From: Alphaproteobacteria bacterium
Lineage (GTDB): Bacteria > Pseudomonadota > Alphaproteobacteria > Micavibrionales > Micavibrionaceae
Direction of reading: 5' to 3'
Assembly (NCBI GenBank): GCA_002690045.1
Contig: NZDE01000012.1
Location: 434,001 to 498,000, forward strand
DNA length: 64,000 nt
Part shown: one piece after another, positions 54,722 through 62,718 of the stretch
How the letters are laid out: each line of letters begins with the position of its first letter
Numbering within the stretch: the first letter of the stretch is position 1
Notes under the pieces: model-generated
The model's database searches: none
What the model was told of the DNA's origin: nothing
Seen by the model: only the letters and a program-made list of their open reading frames with translations
Made by a program: the position numbers and the translations under genes

Positions 54722-54961
54722 TTATCGAATGTCGACACGATCAAAATGACCAACTTTACGGCGCACTTGTTCTTTCAACGTTTCTAGATCTAGTATAAGA
54801 TCTAAGATATAGGGATCTACATCATCTTTACCGCCGTTTGTTTCTACGATAAGGACATCTTCAGCCTTTTGGTCAAAGCTTGTCTTTAAATACATATCTG
54901 CAATAGCAGGATGTGATATTCCAGATATTTTTGTTGGCATTAGGTTTGTCATGTCATTCAT
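54722..54961 (-). CDS. Small acidic protein of unknown function
   Basis: This 79-residue protein starts at an ATG with GGGAG seven bases upstream (an earlier in-frame start at 55006 lacks one). There is no signal peptide or membrane segment. The C-terminal half is a helix (ILDLILDLETLKEQVRRKVG). I know no family. It is divergent from the PRC-barrel gene, sharing an intergenic region with direct repeats, and is followed by a C-rich stem and terminator. Confidence 0.5.
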   Translation of the reverse strand: MNDMTNLMPTKISGISHPAIADMYLKTSFDQKAEDVLIVETNGGKDDVDPYILDLILDLETLKEQVRRKVGHFDRVDIR

Positions 54962-55053
54962 GGTATGGCTCCCATTTTTTGTTGTGTATGTATCTATCCT
55001 ACGCACGCAATGTATCGAATAAATATCTTGATTGTTTCATTTTTGAAAAACTG

Positions 55054-55071
55054 TGTAACATTCATGTAACA
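55054..55071. promoter_or_regulatory. Direct repeat TGTAACA with 11-base period (OmpR/PhoB-type box)
   Basis: TGTAACA occurs at 55054-55060 and 55065-55071, giving an 11-base period as in sites for OmpR/PhoB-family regulators. It lies between divergent genes, 12 bases upstream of an EcfG-type promoter, and could add a second control to either gene. Confidence 0.4.
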
Positions 55072-55082
55072 ACATTAAATAG

Positions 55083-55108
55083 GGAACTCTCCTATATATA
55101 AGAGCGTA
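55083..55108 (+). promoter_or_regulatory. EcfG-type promoter for the PRC-barrel/MscS/MgtC operon
   Basis: GGAAC (55083-55087) and CGTA (55105-55108) are 17 bases apart, one mismatch from the EcfG consensus. The predicted start lies near 55114, 26 bases before the ATG. Confidence 0.6.
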
Positions 55109-55139
55109 TGTATGGTCGACATATTAAGAATAAGGAAAA

Positions 55140-55877
55140 ATGATCATGCAACGAAAGAAACATCAAGGTTTTGGAATACTTAATTTAGTCATTTACGGTA
55201 TTATTGCCTTTGTCGGCTATCAAGTATTTACAAGCTTTAGAGATTCTAATGACGGATCTGATGGCGCTAAACTAGCCGCCACAGCACCATCTGCTGGAAG
55301 CCATGTTATTCATAACATTAACAAACATTACGAAACAAAAGTTGCGTCCATTCCAGACGATGGCGTTGCACGCAGTTATGATGACTTCACAAGCCTTGAT
55401 GTGTTTAATAATGAAAAAAAATACATTGGTAAAATTCAAGAAATTTACATAGACACCGAAACAGGTGCTGCACAATATATATCTGTGCTTAAAGAGGCAG
55501 ACGCTTTCCGTGATGACAGTGACACCGAACTTATTTACCCGATTAGTTCTTTTGCGGCACTAAACCCAAGGGGCATGGCTAAAATCAAAGAAAATGCCGC
55601 AGTCGTTGACCCAGAAAAGAGCAAACATATTGGTTTTGCCCTTTCCAACATTATTGGCGTGGATGTGGTAAACCAAAACGATGAATTTATTGGCGTACTG
55701 CACAATGTCTCAATCGATCGTGACTTTAATATAGGCCACTATATTATCGAAGTTCCATTGATTGAAAGTAAAGGTGTTGAATGGATAACCATTTCATTTA
55801 AAGACAGCTTAATCATCCCTCAAAAAGTTGGCTACGCCGTTCAAACCGGCCGCAACATTAATCCTAGGGCCATGTAA
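55140..55877 (+). CDS. Membrane-anchored protein with two PRC-barrel domains
   Basis: This 245-residue protein has an N-terminal membrane segment (LNLVIYGIIAFVGYQVF) and two PRC-barrel-like units (SLDVFNNEKKYIGKIQEIYI; NIIGVDVVNQNDEFIGVLHN). PRC-barrels are small beta domains found in ribosome maturation, photosystem and envelope proteins. A second ATG two codons on also suits the AAGGA site. It is the first gene downstream of an EcfG-type promoter and precedes mscS by 31 bases. A role in envelope stress is inferred from context. Confidence 0.75.
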   Translation: MIMQRKKHQGFGILNLVIYGIIAFVGYQVFTSFRDSNDGSDGAKLAATAPSAGSHVIHNINKHYETKVASIPDDGVARSYDDFTSLDVFNNEKKYIGKIQEIYIDTETGAAQYISVLKEADAFRDDSDTELIYPISSFAALNPRGMAKIKENAAVVDPEKSKHIGFALSNIIGVDVVNQNDEFIGVLHNVSIDRDFNIGHYIIEVPLIESKGVEWITISFKDSLIIPQKVGYAVQTGRNINPRAM

Positions 55878-55908
55878 ACCAAAACACTCAATAGATTCGT
55901 AAATTATT

Positions 55909-57354
55909 ATGATTAAAAAGATAACCCTATCCTTAGCTCTTCTACTTATATGCATACCCAATTTTGTTTATGCACAATCAGATGTGAACTCGCACGATAT
56001 TGACGAATTAATTAAAACAATTGAAAGTGAAACTGCTCGTGAAGAGTTCTTAAGCAACTTAAGAGCATTACAAGAAACAGCCGCGGAAAAAAACACATCA
56101 GAAAATCAGATAGAGCCCGTTCTTGAATCTTTAGGTTTTGATGGCGCAGTTGATGGCTTTATTAATAAATACAAAGCATTTATTTCAGATAATAACTTGA
56201 ATGCATCCAGTATAGGTAAAAGCGTGCTTTCTGGTATCGGGTTTATATTATTTGGAATCTTGCTCTATATAACGCGCAGTTTTAGCCGCCGCATTAAAGT
56301 TAAACTAAAAAATCTCGCGGCACGTTTCTCATTACAGCATTCACGCTTTTTGACTTATAATCGTATCATTAGGTTTGTATGCTATGCGTTATTTTCCGCA
56401 TTATTTATTTACAGTATTTTTGTCATTTGGAGCCTATCAGACTTTGGTTTTTTAAAGTCGGACTTAGCTTTATCCTTTATTCGCGGCGTTTTAAGCATAA
56501 CGGTCATTGTTACCGTCGCGGTTCTTGTATGGGAGGTTATTAATGGCCTAATAGAATACAACCTACGTAAAGCCAGCAAAAACTCACGCACAAGATTAAA
56601 AACATTGCTGCCCATAATACGAAACATATCCTTTTTAGTTTATTTCACCTTATTTACGTTAGTTTTCCTTTCAGAGCTTGGCATAAATATAATGCCCTTA
56701 TTAGCGGGTGCTGGTATTTTTGGTGTCGCTATTGGCTTTGGCGCACAAAATATGGTTAAGGATTTTCTTACAGGATTCACAATCATACTAGAAGACCTAC
56801 TCCAAGTCGGTGATGTGGTGCGCGTTGCTGGGCGCACAGGCTTTGTCGAGAAAGTTACGCTCCGTAAAATTCAACTACGTGATTTAGATGGCGCAGTTTA
56901 CACCGTCCCTTTTAGCGAAATTGATGTTGTTGAAAATCTTACAAAAGATTACAGTTTCTATTTAATGGATATTGGCATTTCATATAGGGAAGACACAGAC
57001 GAAGTTGTCAAACATTTAGAGACCATTGACGAAGAAATGCGCAATGATAAACATTATAAAAACTTGATTTTATCACCCATTGAAATTCTAGGTGTCGATA
57101 AATTTGCAGATAGTGCCGTAATCATAAAAGCACGCTTAAAAACACGCCCAATTAAGCAATGGGAAGTCGGTCGAGAGTTTAATCGCCGCATGAAAATACG
57201 GTTTGATGAGTACAATATTGAGATACCATTCCCACATCAAACCATCTATTTTGGCGTTGATAAAGAAGGCAAAGCGCCGGCTGCCCCATTGAAACTTGAG
57301 AATGCAGAAGACATTCTTTTAGGCAAGAGCCAAAATTCGGAGAACACAAAATGA
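55909..57354 (+). CDS. MscS-family mechanosensitive channel
   Basis: This 481-residue protein has a signal peptide (LALLLICIPNFVYA), an extra periplasmic helical domain to about residue 105 and four to five membrane segments. The MscS pore and beta domain follow: GVAIGFGAQNMVKDFLTGFT, ILEDLLQVGDVVRVAG, and RDLDGAVYTVPFSEID. Such channels release solutes on osmotic downshock. The stop overlaps the MgtC gene by four bases. Induction with general stress would protect against osmotic change. Confidence 0.9.
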   Translation: MIKKITLSLALLLICIPNFVYAQSDVNSHDIDELIKTIESETAREEFLSNLRALQETAAEKNTSENQIEPVLESLGFDGAVDGFINKYKAFISDNNLNASSIGKSVLSGIGFILFGILLYITRSFSRRIKVKLKNLAARFSLQHSRFLTYNRIIRFVCYALFSALFIYSIFVIWSLSDFGFLKSDLALSFIRGVLSITVIVTVAVLVWEVINGLIEYNLRKASKNSRTRLKTLLPIIRNISFLVYFTLFTLVFLSELGINIMPLLAGAGIFGVAIGFGAQNMVKDFLTGFTIILEDLLQVGDVVRVAGRTGFVEKVTLRKIQLRDLDGAVYTVPFSEIDVVENLTKDYSFYLMDIGISYREDTDEVVKHLETIDEEMRNDKHYKNLILSPIEILGVDKFADSAVIIKARLKTRPIKQWEVGREFNRRMKIRFDEYNIEIPFPHQTIYFGVDKEGKAPAAPLKLENAEDILLGKSQNSENTK

Positions 57355-57836
57355 TAGAGCCCTATTTAGAATTATCTACACTGTCCTACAGTGAACTTCT
57401 TATCCGCGTTATAATAGCCGCATTGTTTGGAATAATTCTTGGCTGGGACAGAGAAAGTAAAAATAAACCCATAGATTTTAGGGCGTATATTATTGTTTGT
57501 ATTACAACATGTTTAATATCCATACTCGCGCTTGAATTAGCGGCGCAATATAATAGGTCTGATTTTTTAACTATGGATTTATCCCGCGTAATCGCCGGCA
57601 CATTAACGGCTATTGGCTTTTTAGGGGCAGGCGCCATCATCACAAAAGATAACGAAAAGGTCATTGGAACAGCCACAGGCGCAAGCGTATGGGCCGCTGG
57701 AGGGTTTGGACTGTCAATAGGTTTTGGTATATACCCTGTTGCGATAATAGGTTTTATTGCTGTTGCCCTTACACTCATCGTCGGTGGTTGGTTCATGGAA
57801 AAGTCACTGAACAAGCCAGATAACAACGAAACATAA
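57351..57836 (+). CDS. MgtC/SapB-family membrane protein
   Basis: This is a 161-residue protein with four to five membrane segments and the MgtC signature (LLIRVIIAALFGIILGWDRE, GFLGAGAIITKD, GTATGASVWAAGGFGLSIG). It lacks the C-terminal ACT-like domain of Salmonella MgtC. Family members affect ATP synthase and magnesium or acid stress tolerance. It overlaps mscS by four bases (ATGA). Confidence 0.85.
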   Translation: MIEPYLELSTLSYSELLIRVIIAALFGIILGWDRESKNKPIDFRAYIIVCITTCLISILALELAAQYNRSDFLTMDLSRVIAGTLTAIGFLGAGAIITKDNEKVIGTATGASVWAAGGFGLSIGFGIYPVAIIGFIAVALTLIVGGWFMEKSLNKPDNNET

Positions 57837-57842
57837 TTATCA

Positions 57843-57867
57843 GGAACCTCTTCGCGTTTAACGCGTT
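57843..57867 (+). promoter_or_regulatory. EcfG-type promoter directly upstream of the lipid kinase gene
   Basis: GGAAC (57843-57847) and CGTT (57864-57867) are 16 bases apart, an exact EcfG match. The predicted start is within a few bases of the ATG at 57877, so the transcript would be nearly leaderless. The spacer also contains a GCGTTTAACGC palindrome. Confidence 0.65.
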
Positions 57868-57876
57868 TGCAATATT

Positions 57877-58800
57877 ATGACAGATAATGGTTATCATATA
57901 TATATAAATGAAGATTCAGGTACTGCGCGTAAATTAGGGCGCAAAGCCATTGAAGATGCTATTTCTAAAAGCGGCATAGACCTCACCCGCCTCTATATAT
58001 TAAACGCTGAGGGAATAATCAAAGCCATAGATACTCTAGAGACAAATGATCGTGTTCTCATTGGAGGCGGCGATGGGACTATTCGTAGTTGCGCCGAAAA
58101 CCTTTATAAGAAAAATATAGCCTTTGGCATTCTTCCTTTCGGCACGATGAACTTGCTTGCTCAAGATATAGGGTTACCTAACGATTTCAAGGAAGCTTTA
58201 GATTTATATGCTCAAAAAGACACCACTATTCATCCGGTTGATATAGGTATAATCAACGGGAAGCTGTTTTTGTGCTGCGTGGGTTTAGGCGTAATGCCTG
58301 CCGCATCGAAACTAAGAGAGCAAAACCGAAAAACAACTAATAGCAGCGTTTTAGCTTATGCGCAGCTGGCCACACATATTTTTGAAGATTTCACGAAAGA
58401 CATTAAATTCAAACTAAAAATCGACAATCATAAGCGCACCTTAAAATCACCATCCGTAGTGATTTCGAATAATATTTATCACCCCAAAGATAAGTCTAAC
58501 CACAATGTAAATTTTATCAGAACGGGCCTACAAGATGGCAAACTCGGGTTTTATTCGATTAAACCACGAAACTTTTTTGAAAAGATAGATCTTATAAAGC
58601 TTTTAAAAATAGGCAATTGGAAAAAAGCGCGCTCAATCCAAATGGATAAAGCTGAACATATTACGGTTAACCTAAAGAACAATAAGGTTCTTGTCTCAAT
58701 TGATGGTGAAATTTTAAATATGCGACCGCCATTAACGTTATCTGTAGAGCCCAAAGCCTTAAATTTGATTGTTCCTGCACATGAAAAGGAACAAGCCTGA
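57877..58800 (+). CDS. Diacylglycerol kinase-family lipid kinase (DagK_cat)
   Basis: This 307-residue soluble kinase of the DagK/YegS/sphingosine kinase fold has the nucleotide motif IGGGDGTIRSCAE, the block FGILPFGTMNLLAQDIGLP and a C-terminal VLVSIDGEIL. Related enzymes phosphorylate diacylglycerol or similar lipids. No ribosome binding site is seen before the ATG, matching the predicted leaderless start. Its stop overlaps the exoD gene by one base. Confidence 0.85.
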   Translation: MTDNGYHIYINEDSGTARKLGRKAIEDAISKSGIDLTRLYILNAEGIIKAIDTLETNDRVLIGGGDGTIRSCAENLYKKNIAFGILPFGTMNLLAQDIGLPNDFKEALDLYAQKDTTIHPVDIGIINGKLFLCCVGLGVMPAASKLREQNRKTTNSSVLAYAQLATHIFEDFTKDIKFKLKIDNHKRTLKSPSVVISNNIYHPKDKSNHNVNFIRTGLQDGKLGFYSIKPRNFFEKIDLIKLLKIGNWKKARSIQMDKAEHITVNLKNNKVLVSIDGEILNMRPPLTLSVEPKALNLIVPAHEKEQA

Positions 58801-59390
58801 TGATTAAGACCCGTGATTTAACAAATTTGATAGATTATATGTGTGAAAATACGCAGAGCAACAAAATTGATTTTAATACACTTTTAGACTCATTAGATGC
58901 GCGTGGTTTTGGCCCTTTATTAATAGGCCCCTCACTCATAACTATTTTACCTAGCGGTGCCATTCCTGGTGTACCTGCGATATGCGCGCTCTTCATATTC
59001 CTTATGTGTGTGCAAATATTATTTGGGCGTAAGCATCCTTGGGTTCCCGAAAAAATTAAGACTTTTTCTTTCGAGCGCAAAACTTTTGTGAAATATGCGA
59101 CACGCATAAAGCCATATACTGAATTTATAGATAGGTTCATATACCCACGAATGACATTTCTTGTACGCGGCCATTCAAAATATTTAGTCGCCTTATTAAG
59201 CTGCTTTCTGGCTATATCAATAATTATATTGGGGTTTATTCCTTTTGCGGCCATTATACCGGCTATGGGGGTCTTTTTACTAGGTTTAAGTTTAATGGCA
59301 CGTGATGGGGCGCTATTCTTAATTTCACTTTTCTTTGTTGGGGTCAGTTTAACTTTATTACCCTATGGACTATCTAAACTTATAGGATAA
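58800..59390 (+). CDS. ExoD-family membrane protein
   Basis: This 196-residue protein has about four membrane segments and the ExoD pattern (DSLDARGFGPLLIGPSLIT, LPSGAIPGVPAI, IPFAAIIPAMGVFLLGLSLM, ARDGALFLIS). In Rhizobium, ExoD affects exopolysaccharide production and alkali tolerance. It is co-translated with the lipid kinase and followed by a phosphoesterase nine bases on. Confidence 0.85.
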   Translation: MIKTRDLTNLIDYMCENTQSNKIDFNTLLDSLDARGFGPLLIGPSLITILPSGAIPGVPAICALFIFLMCVQILFGRKHPWVPEKIKTFSFERKTFVKYATRIKPYTEFIDRFIYPRMTFLVRGHSKYLVALLSCFLAISIIILGFIPFAAIIPAMGVFLLGLSLMARDGALFLISLFFVGVSLTLLPYGLSKLIG

Positions 59391-59398
59391 AAACAGAC

Positions 59399-60175
59399 AT
59401 GACACGTATAATACATCTATCAGACCTACATTTTGGGACAGAAGATTCGCAAACGATCTTTTTTCTACAAAACAAGATTATGGATCTCAATCCAAACTTG
59501 ATTATTATCAGCGGTGACTTTACGCAAAGCGCGTCACATGGAGAGTTCACAACGGCACAAAACTTTCTCACCAGTTTACCGGCACCGTATTTATGCGTAG
59601 CTGGTAACCATGATATTCCTGCGCATAACTTAATCGAACGTTTTTTATCACCATATAGGCGCTATAAAAAATATATATCTTCACAATTAGAACCGCAGCT
59701 TCGGTATGACCATATTGAAATTATTGGCTTAAATACAGCGCGCCGCGCCCTTCCCCATTGGAACTGGGCCAATGGAGCGATTAATGAAAAACAGCTAGAG
59801 AAAATCGTCAACGACCCATTATCCAAAGGCGTAAAGCGCCGTCTATGCGTTCTACACCATCCCGTTCATAAGGCTGAAGGTTCACCGCTTAAAGTCAAAG
59901 TTTTTGGCGGTAAAAAGGCGCTTAAGGCATTTGAACATAGCAATGTTGATCTGGTTCTAACGGGGCATGTTCACCACGCCTCTATAGAAACATTTGAAAA
60001 GAAAAATGGGCGCCGCCTTATTTTCGTATCTGCATCCACGACGCTTTCTTCACGAACCAGATCACAAGGCAATGGATTCAATGTTATTGATATTGATGAT
60101 AGCGCAATAAATATAGAGTTTTATCAACTAGCCAGCGACGGATTCCAAAAAACAGAAGAACATCATTTTGCTTAG
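59399..60175 (+). CDS. Calcineurin-like metallophosphoesterase
   Basis: This 258-residue enzyme has the full set of metal ligands: IIHLSDLHFG, IISGDFTQSA, VAGNHDIPAH, VLHHPVHKAEG and LTGHVHHAS. It may act on cyclic nucleotides (as in Icc/CpdA-like enzymes) or on UDP-diacylglucosamine-type lipids; the neighbours (lipid kinase, ExoD) favour a lipid or envelope substrate, but this is open. It ends the operon before a new EcfG-type promoter. Confidence 0.85.
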   Translation: MTRIIHLSDLHFGTEDSQTIFFLQNKIMDLNPNLIIISGDFTQSASHGEFTTAQNFLTSLPAPYLCVAGNHDIPAHNLIERFLSPYRRYKKYISSQLEPQLRYDHIEIIGLNTARRALPHWNWANGAINEKQLEKIVNDPLSKGVKRRLCVLHHPVHKAEGSPLKVKVFGGKKALKAFEHSNVDLVLTGHVHHASIETFEKKNGRRLIFVSASTTLSSRTRSQGNGFNVIDIDDSAINIEFYQLASDGFQKTEEHHFA

Positions 60176-60181
60176 TATCTT

Positions 60182-60206
60182 GGAACTTTTATGCTTCTGA
60201 TTTGTT
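60182..60206 (+). promoter_or_regulatory. EcfG-type promoter of the YqjD/YqjE-like genes
   Basis: GGAAC (60182-60186) and TGTT (60203-60206) are 16 bases apart. The spacer and flanks (TTTTATGCTTCTGATT) closely resemble those of the promoter at 63709, so the two promoters share ancestry or an extra regulator. Confidence 0.6.
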
Positions 60207-60245
60207 TGAAAAATAAATTCAAACAGAAAGGATGTAAACAAGAAT

Positions 60246-60530
60246 ATGCCCAAAGCAAAAAACCCATATCCAGAAATAAATGACATTAGAGAAGATCTTG
60301 ATTCTTTGAAAAGCAACGTTGTTGAACTTACCAAACATATTAAAAGTGATGGTCATCAACAAACTGAAGAGCTCAAAAATGCCGCATTATCACGTCTGAT
60401 CACATTGAAATCTTCAGGTGAAAAACGCGTCAAAGATTTGGAAGCTCATGTTAAACAAAAACCAGCTAAATCCGTGGCCATCGCCTTTGCAGCAGGCTTG
60501 GCGACAAGCTTACTCCTCAGTCGGAGATAA
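60246..60530 (+). CDS. YqjD/ElaB-like (DUF883) membrane-anchored protein
   Basis: This 94-residue protein has a long amphipathic helix followed by a C-terminal tail anchor (KPAKSVAIAFAAGLATSLLL then SRR), the layout of the ElaB/YqjD family, which binds stalled ribosomes at the membrane in E. coli stationary phase. An AAGGA lies some 13 bases upstream, a longer spacing than usual. It is followed three bases later by a YqjE-like gene. Confidence 0.75.
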   Translation: MPKAKNPYPEINDIREDLDSLKSNVVELTKHIKSDGHQQTEELKNAALSRLITLKSSGEKRVKDLEAHVKQKPAKSVAIAFAAGLATSLLLSRR

Positions 60531-60533
60531 GCT

Positions 60534-60968
60534 ATGAACGGTTATTTAAAGCTAGCAGAACAGTTTTTAATCAGCCGCGTTATTAGTAGTGACTTCCCCG
60601 TCACGAACAAAACAAAAGCTAGACTGGGCCTAGGTGCCCTTTCTGGCTTGCTTATTTTTCTTGGGCTAATTTTCCTAGCTACTGCTTATTATATATGGCT
60701 TATGGATGAGTTTACCCCAGAAGTTGCCATGACTATACTTGGTCTAAGTTTAACGTTTTTAGGCGCTATGAGTGCTTTCTTTGCACAGATGCTCATGAAA
60801 CATAAAAATAAACGCCGCAAACAATTTGAGAGACAAATAGAGCACGCGCTTATTGAAACATTAGACCTGATTAACGGCGAGGTCGAAAAACCAATCCGCG
60901 ACAACCCAAAAACCGCAATAGCTCTTGCCGCTCTGATAGGTGGAATTATTGGTCATAGAGGTTTCTAA
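60534..60968 (+). CDS. YqjE/holin-superfamily-like membrane protein
   Basis: This is a 144-residue protein with two membrane segments (LGLGALSGLLIFLGLIFLAT, AMTILGLSLTFLGAMSAFFA) and a C-terminal hydrophobic patch (AIALAALIGGIIGHRGF). The order YqjD-like then YqjE-like matches enterobacteria. Function is unknown; it probably associates with the preceding protein in the inner membrane under stress. Confidence 0.7.
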   Translation: MNGYLKLAEQFLISRVISSDFPVTNKTKARLGLGALSGLLIFLGLIFLATAYYIWLMDEFTPEVAMTILGLSLTFLGAMSAFFAQMLMKHKNKRRKQFERQIEHALIETLDLINGEVEKPIRDNPKTAIALAALIGGIIGHRGF

Positions 60969-61260
60969 CCAACATAAATAATCATATATTTATTATGGCT
61001 TTGCTGAACCGCAGAGCCTTTTTTCATGTGTCAGCTTCCTTTTTAAATTACTCCTAAACAATTTACCCTATTCTAAATAATTAGATTATTTACAACGGTT
61101 CCCTTTCAGCGGCTATGAGCTCTAGCCATACGCTCAAACAAAAATTGATCTTGCCCTTGATAAGCCCAAGCCCAGGACTTCACTAAGAGAGCGCGCGCTG
61201 CGCTTTACTGGAAATCGCCGGCTGAGGCACTGGTATTATTCAAGTTACATCGTTACATAG

Positions 61261-61395
61261 CGCCTATATTCGAGCATGACAGCTTCAGAAACGCCGCTAG
61301 AAGACTTAGCGCGGCTAATCAAGAAGTTTATGTATCATTACAATACAAAAAGATATCATGAATATTTGAACAACTTAGCACTAGAAGATATCTAG
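61261..61395 (+). pseudogene. IS3-family transposase C-terminal remnant
   Basis: The frame reads ELARLIKKFMYHYNTKRYHE-type sequence (DLARLIKKF, MYHYNTKRYHEYLNNLALED) ending in TAG. This matches the last part of the integrase core of IS3-type transposases (YNTKRYHESLNNVTPADV). No further transposase or terminal inverted repeat is visible, so it is a decayed fragment. Confidence 0.6.
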
Positions 61396-61402
61396 CTTAG
61401 GC

Positions 61403-61480
61403 GTGGATAGCATCGCCGCCCAAACTAACAGCCTAAAGACTGCAGTTGACAAGTTCTTAAACGAGGTAAGACAAACATAA
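61403..61480 (+). pseudogene. Remnant of a methyl-accepting chemotaxis protein C-terminus
   Basis: The frame VDSIAAQTNSLKTAVDKF then LNEVRQT and TAA has the typical end of chemotaxis receptors (LRxxVDxFLxEVR). It lies directly behind the transposase remnant. The rest of the 60969-61482 gap (514 bases) has no other recognisable content. Confidence 0.5.
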
Positions 61481-61482
61481 GC

Positions 61483-61689
61483 CTATCGTGACACAGGCCT
61501 TAAGCCTTCTTGAGATGGGCTTTTATAAAAAGGACTATCAGGGTTTATATATTCAACAGGGCTATATTTCTTAGACTTATATTTAACATCTAGCTCTTGT
61601 GCAGCACCTGTACTTAAAGCCAGCTTAGTGAATGCAAACGTAGCGCCTAGAACAAGAACTAAAATACTTATTTTAACCATGAAATGCAT
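61483..61689 (-). CDS. Small secreted or membrane-anchored protein
   Basis: This 68-residue protein starts with a hydrophobic signal or anchor (ISILVLVLGATFAFTKLALS), followed by a short basic/polar tail (SKKYSPVEYINPDSPFYKSP). An AGG six bases upstream supports the ATG at 61689. I know no family. It follows the CsbD gene on the same strand but is separated by a strong terminator. Confidence 0.5.
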   Translation of the reverse strand: MHFMVKISILVLVLGATFAFTKLALSTGAAQELDVKYKSKKYSPVEYINPDSPFYKSPSQEGLRPVSR

Positions 61690-61718
61690 TATGTACCTTT
61701 TTTATCTGTGATAAAACT

Positions 61719-61748
61719 AAAGCCGTACGTTTTCCAACGTACGGCTTT
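61719..61748 (-). terminator. Intrinsic terminator after csbD-like gene
   Basis: AAAGCCGTACGTT (61719-61731) pairs perfectly with AACGTACGGCTTT (61736-61748) around a 4-base loop. On the minus strand it is followed by TAGTTTTAT. Confidence 0.85.
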
Positions 61749-61773
61749 ATCATTAAGTTCCTTATTAAAGGAA

Positions 61774-61977
61774 TTACGCAGCTAAGGATTTCTGCCACTC
61801 ATCTATTTCCTTTTCCGCTTCTTCACGGGTATGGCCATAGTTTTCTTGAATTAAGCCAAGCAGCTTTTCACGATCACCGTCTAACTGGTCTAGATCATCA
61901 TTTGTGAGTTTACCCCACTTTTTCTTCGCTTCACCTTTAAACTGTTTCCAGTTTCCTTCTAGGATGTCCTTATTCAT
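61774..61977 (-). CDS. CsbD-family stress protein
   Basis: This 67-residue protein has the CsbD pattern (LEGNWKQFKGEAKKKWGKLT, LDGDREKLLGLIQENYGHTR). The small hydrophilic family is induced by general stress in many bacteria, with unknown activity. It lies 11 bases after the OB-fold gene and is the last gene of that stress operon. Confidence 0.9.
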   Translation of the reverse strand: MNKDILEGNWKQFKGEAKKKWGKLTNDDLDQLDGDREKLLGLIQENYGHTREEAEKEIDEWQKSLAA

Positions 61978-61988
61978 AACATATCTCC

Positions 61989-62636
61989 TTATTTTGTAAG
62001 TGTGTGCTGTGACAGTTCAATTAAGCCTTGTGCAATAATTTCATTGTCTTGAAACAATTTAGTATCGATGCTTCCTGTCACCCAGATGCGGTCGCCAGTT
62101 TCAATCTTTTGGAAACCTTCATCGTCAAATGGGTCATAATCTAACGCACTTGTATCAATGGTCATTTCACCTGTTTTGGTTTTAAGGGTTACATCACGAT
62201 CATCTATTTTAACGACCTTACCTGATACGGTTGCCTGCAAGGCATCTGTCGAATAATAATACGTGTAATATACTGGCTCGCTGTGCTCAGAATAATAATA
62301 AACATAGCTATCATTGAGTTGAACTGAGTAAGCTTCAATTTCTCGCCCCTCAAAAAGATCATCATCAATAATGCCTTTTACAGTTACAGACTCACCTTTA
62401 TCTAAATATTTTGTTTCTTTGCCGGTCCAGCCAAAGCGGTCCAGTTCTACCGTAATTGTATTTGGCCCGTAATCTAAGTCAAACTCATCACTACGTACGT
62501 CAGTAACTTTACCAGTGACAATAACCTGAGCTTGATCCTCTAATTTTCCTAGCTTAGCCGTATCTTCTGCAGCCAAAGCCGACGCACTTGTCGATAAAAC
62601 AAAGCTAGCTACGCTTAATGCAAGTAATTTCTTCAT
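61989..62636 (-). CDS. Exported protein with two OB-fold-like repeats
   Basis: This 215-residue protein has a signal peptide (LLALSVASFVLSTSASALA) followed by two similar beta-rich units (VTGKVTDVRSDEFDLDYG... and VSGKVVKIDDRDVTLKTK...), resembling the periplasmic BOF/YdeI/YgiW type of OB-fold. The ATG at 62636 has GGAG eight bases upstream; the longer open frame to 62711 is probably not translated. It lies between the PRC-barrel and CsbD genes in an apparent stress operon. Confidence 0.7.
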   Translation of the reverse strand: MKKLLALSVASFVLSTSASALAAEDTAKLGKLEDQAQVIVTGKVTDVRSDEFDLDYGPNTITVELDRFGWTGKETKYLDKGESVTVKGIIDDDLFEGREIEAYSVQLNDSYVYYYSEHSEPVYYTYYYSTDALQATVSGKVVKIDDRDVTLKTKTGEMTIDTSALDYDPFDDEGFQKIETGDRIWVTGSIDTKLFQDNEIIAQGLIELSQHTLTK

Positions 62637-62664
62637 ATCTAAAACTCCTTTTTCTGATAGGCTC

Positions 62665-62696
62665 CGCGCCGCCACGATGGGGGAGGGGGCGGCGCG
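62665..62696 (-). terminator. GC-rich hairpin inside the stress operon (attenuator-like)
   Basis: CGCGCCGCC (62665-62673) pairs with GGCGGCGCG (62688-62696) around a 14-base purine-rich loop. No T run follows on the minus strand, so it is more likely a partial terminator or an RNA-stability element between the two genes. Confidence 0.5.
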
Positions 62697-62718
62697 AAAA
62701 CTGATGATCATTTAATAA

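Noticed and set aside
57386-57826. 146-codon minus-strand open frame
   Set aside because: It is antisense to the clear mgtC-like gene.
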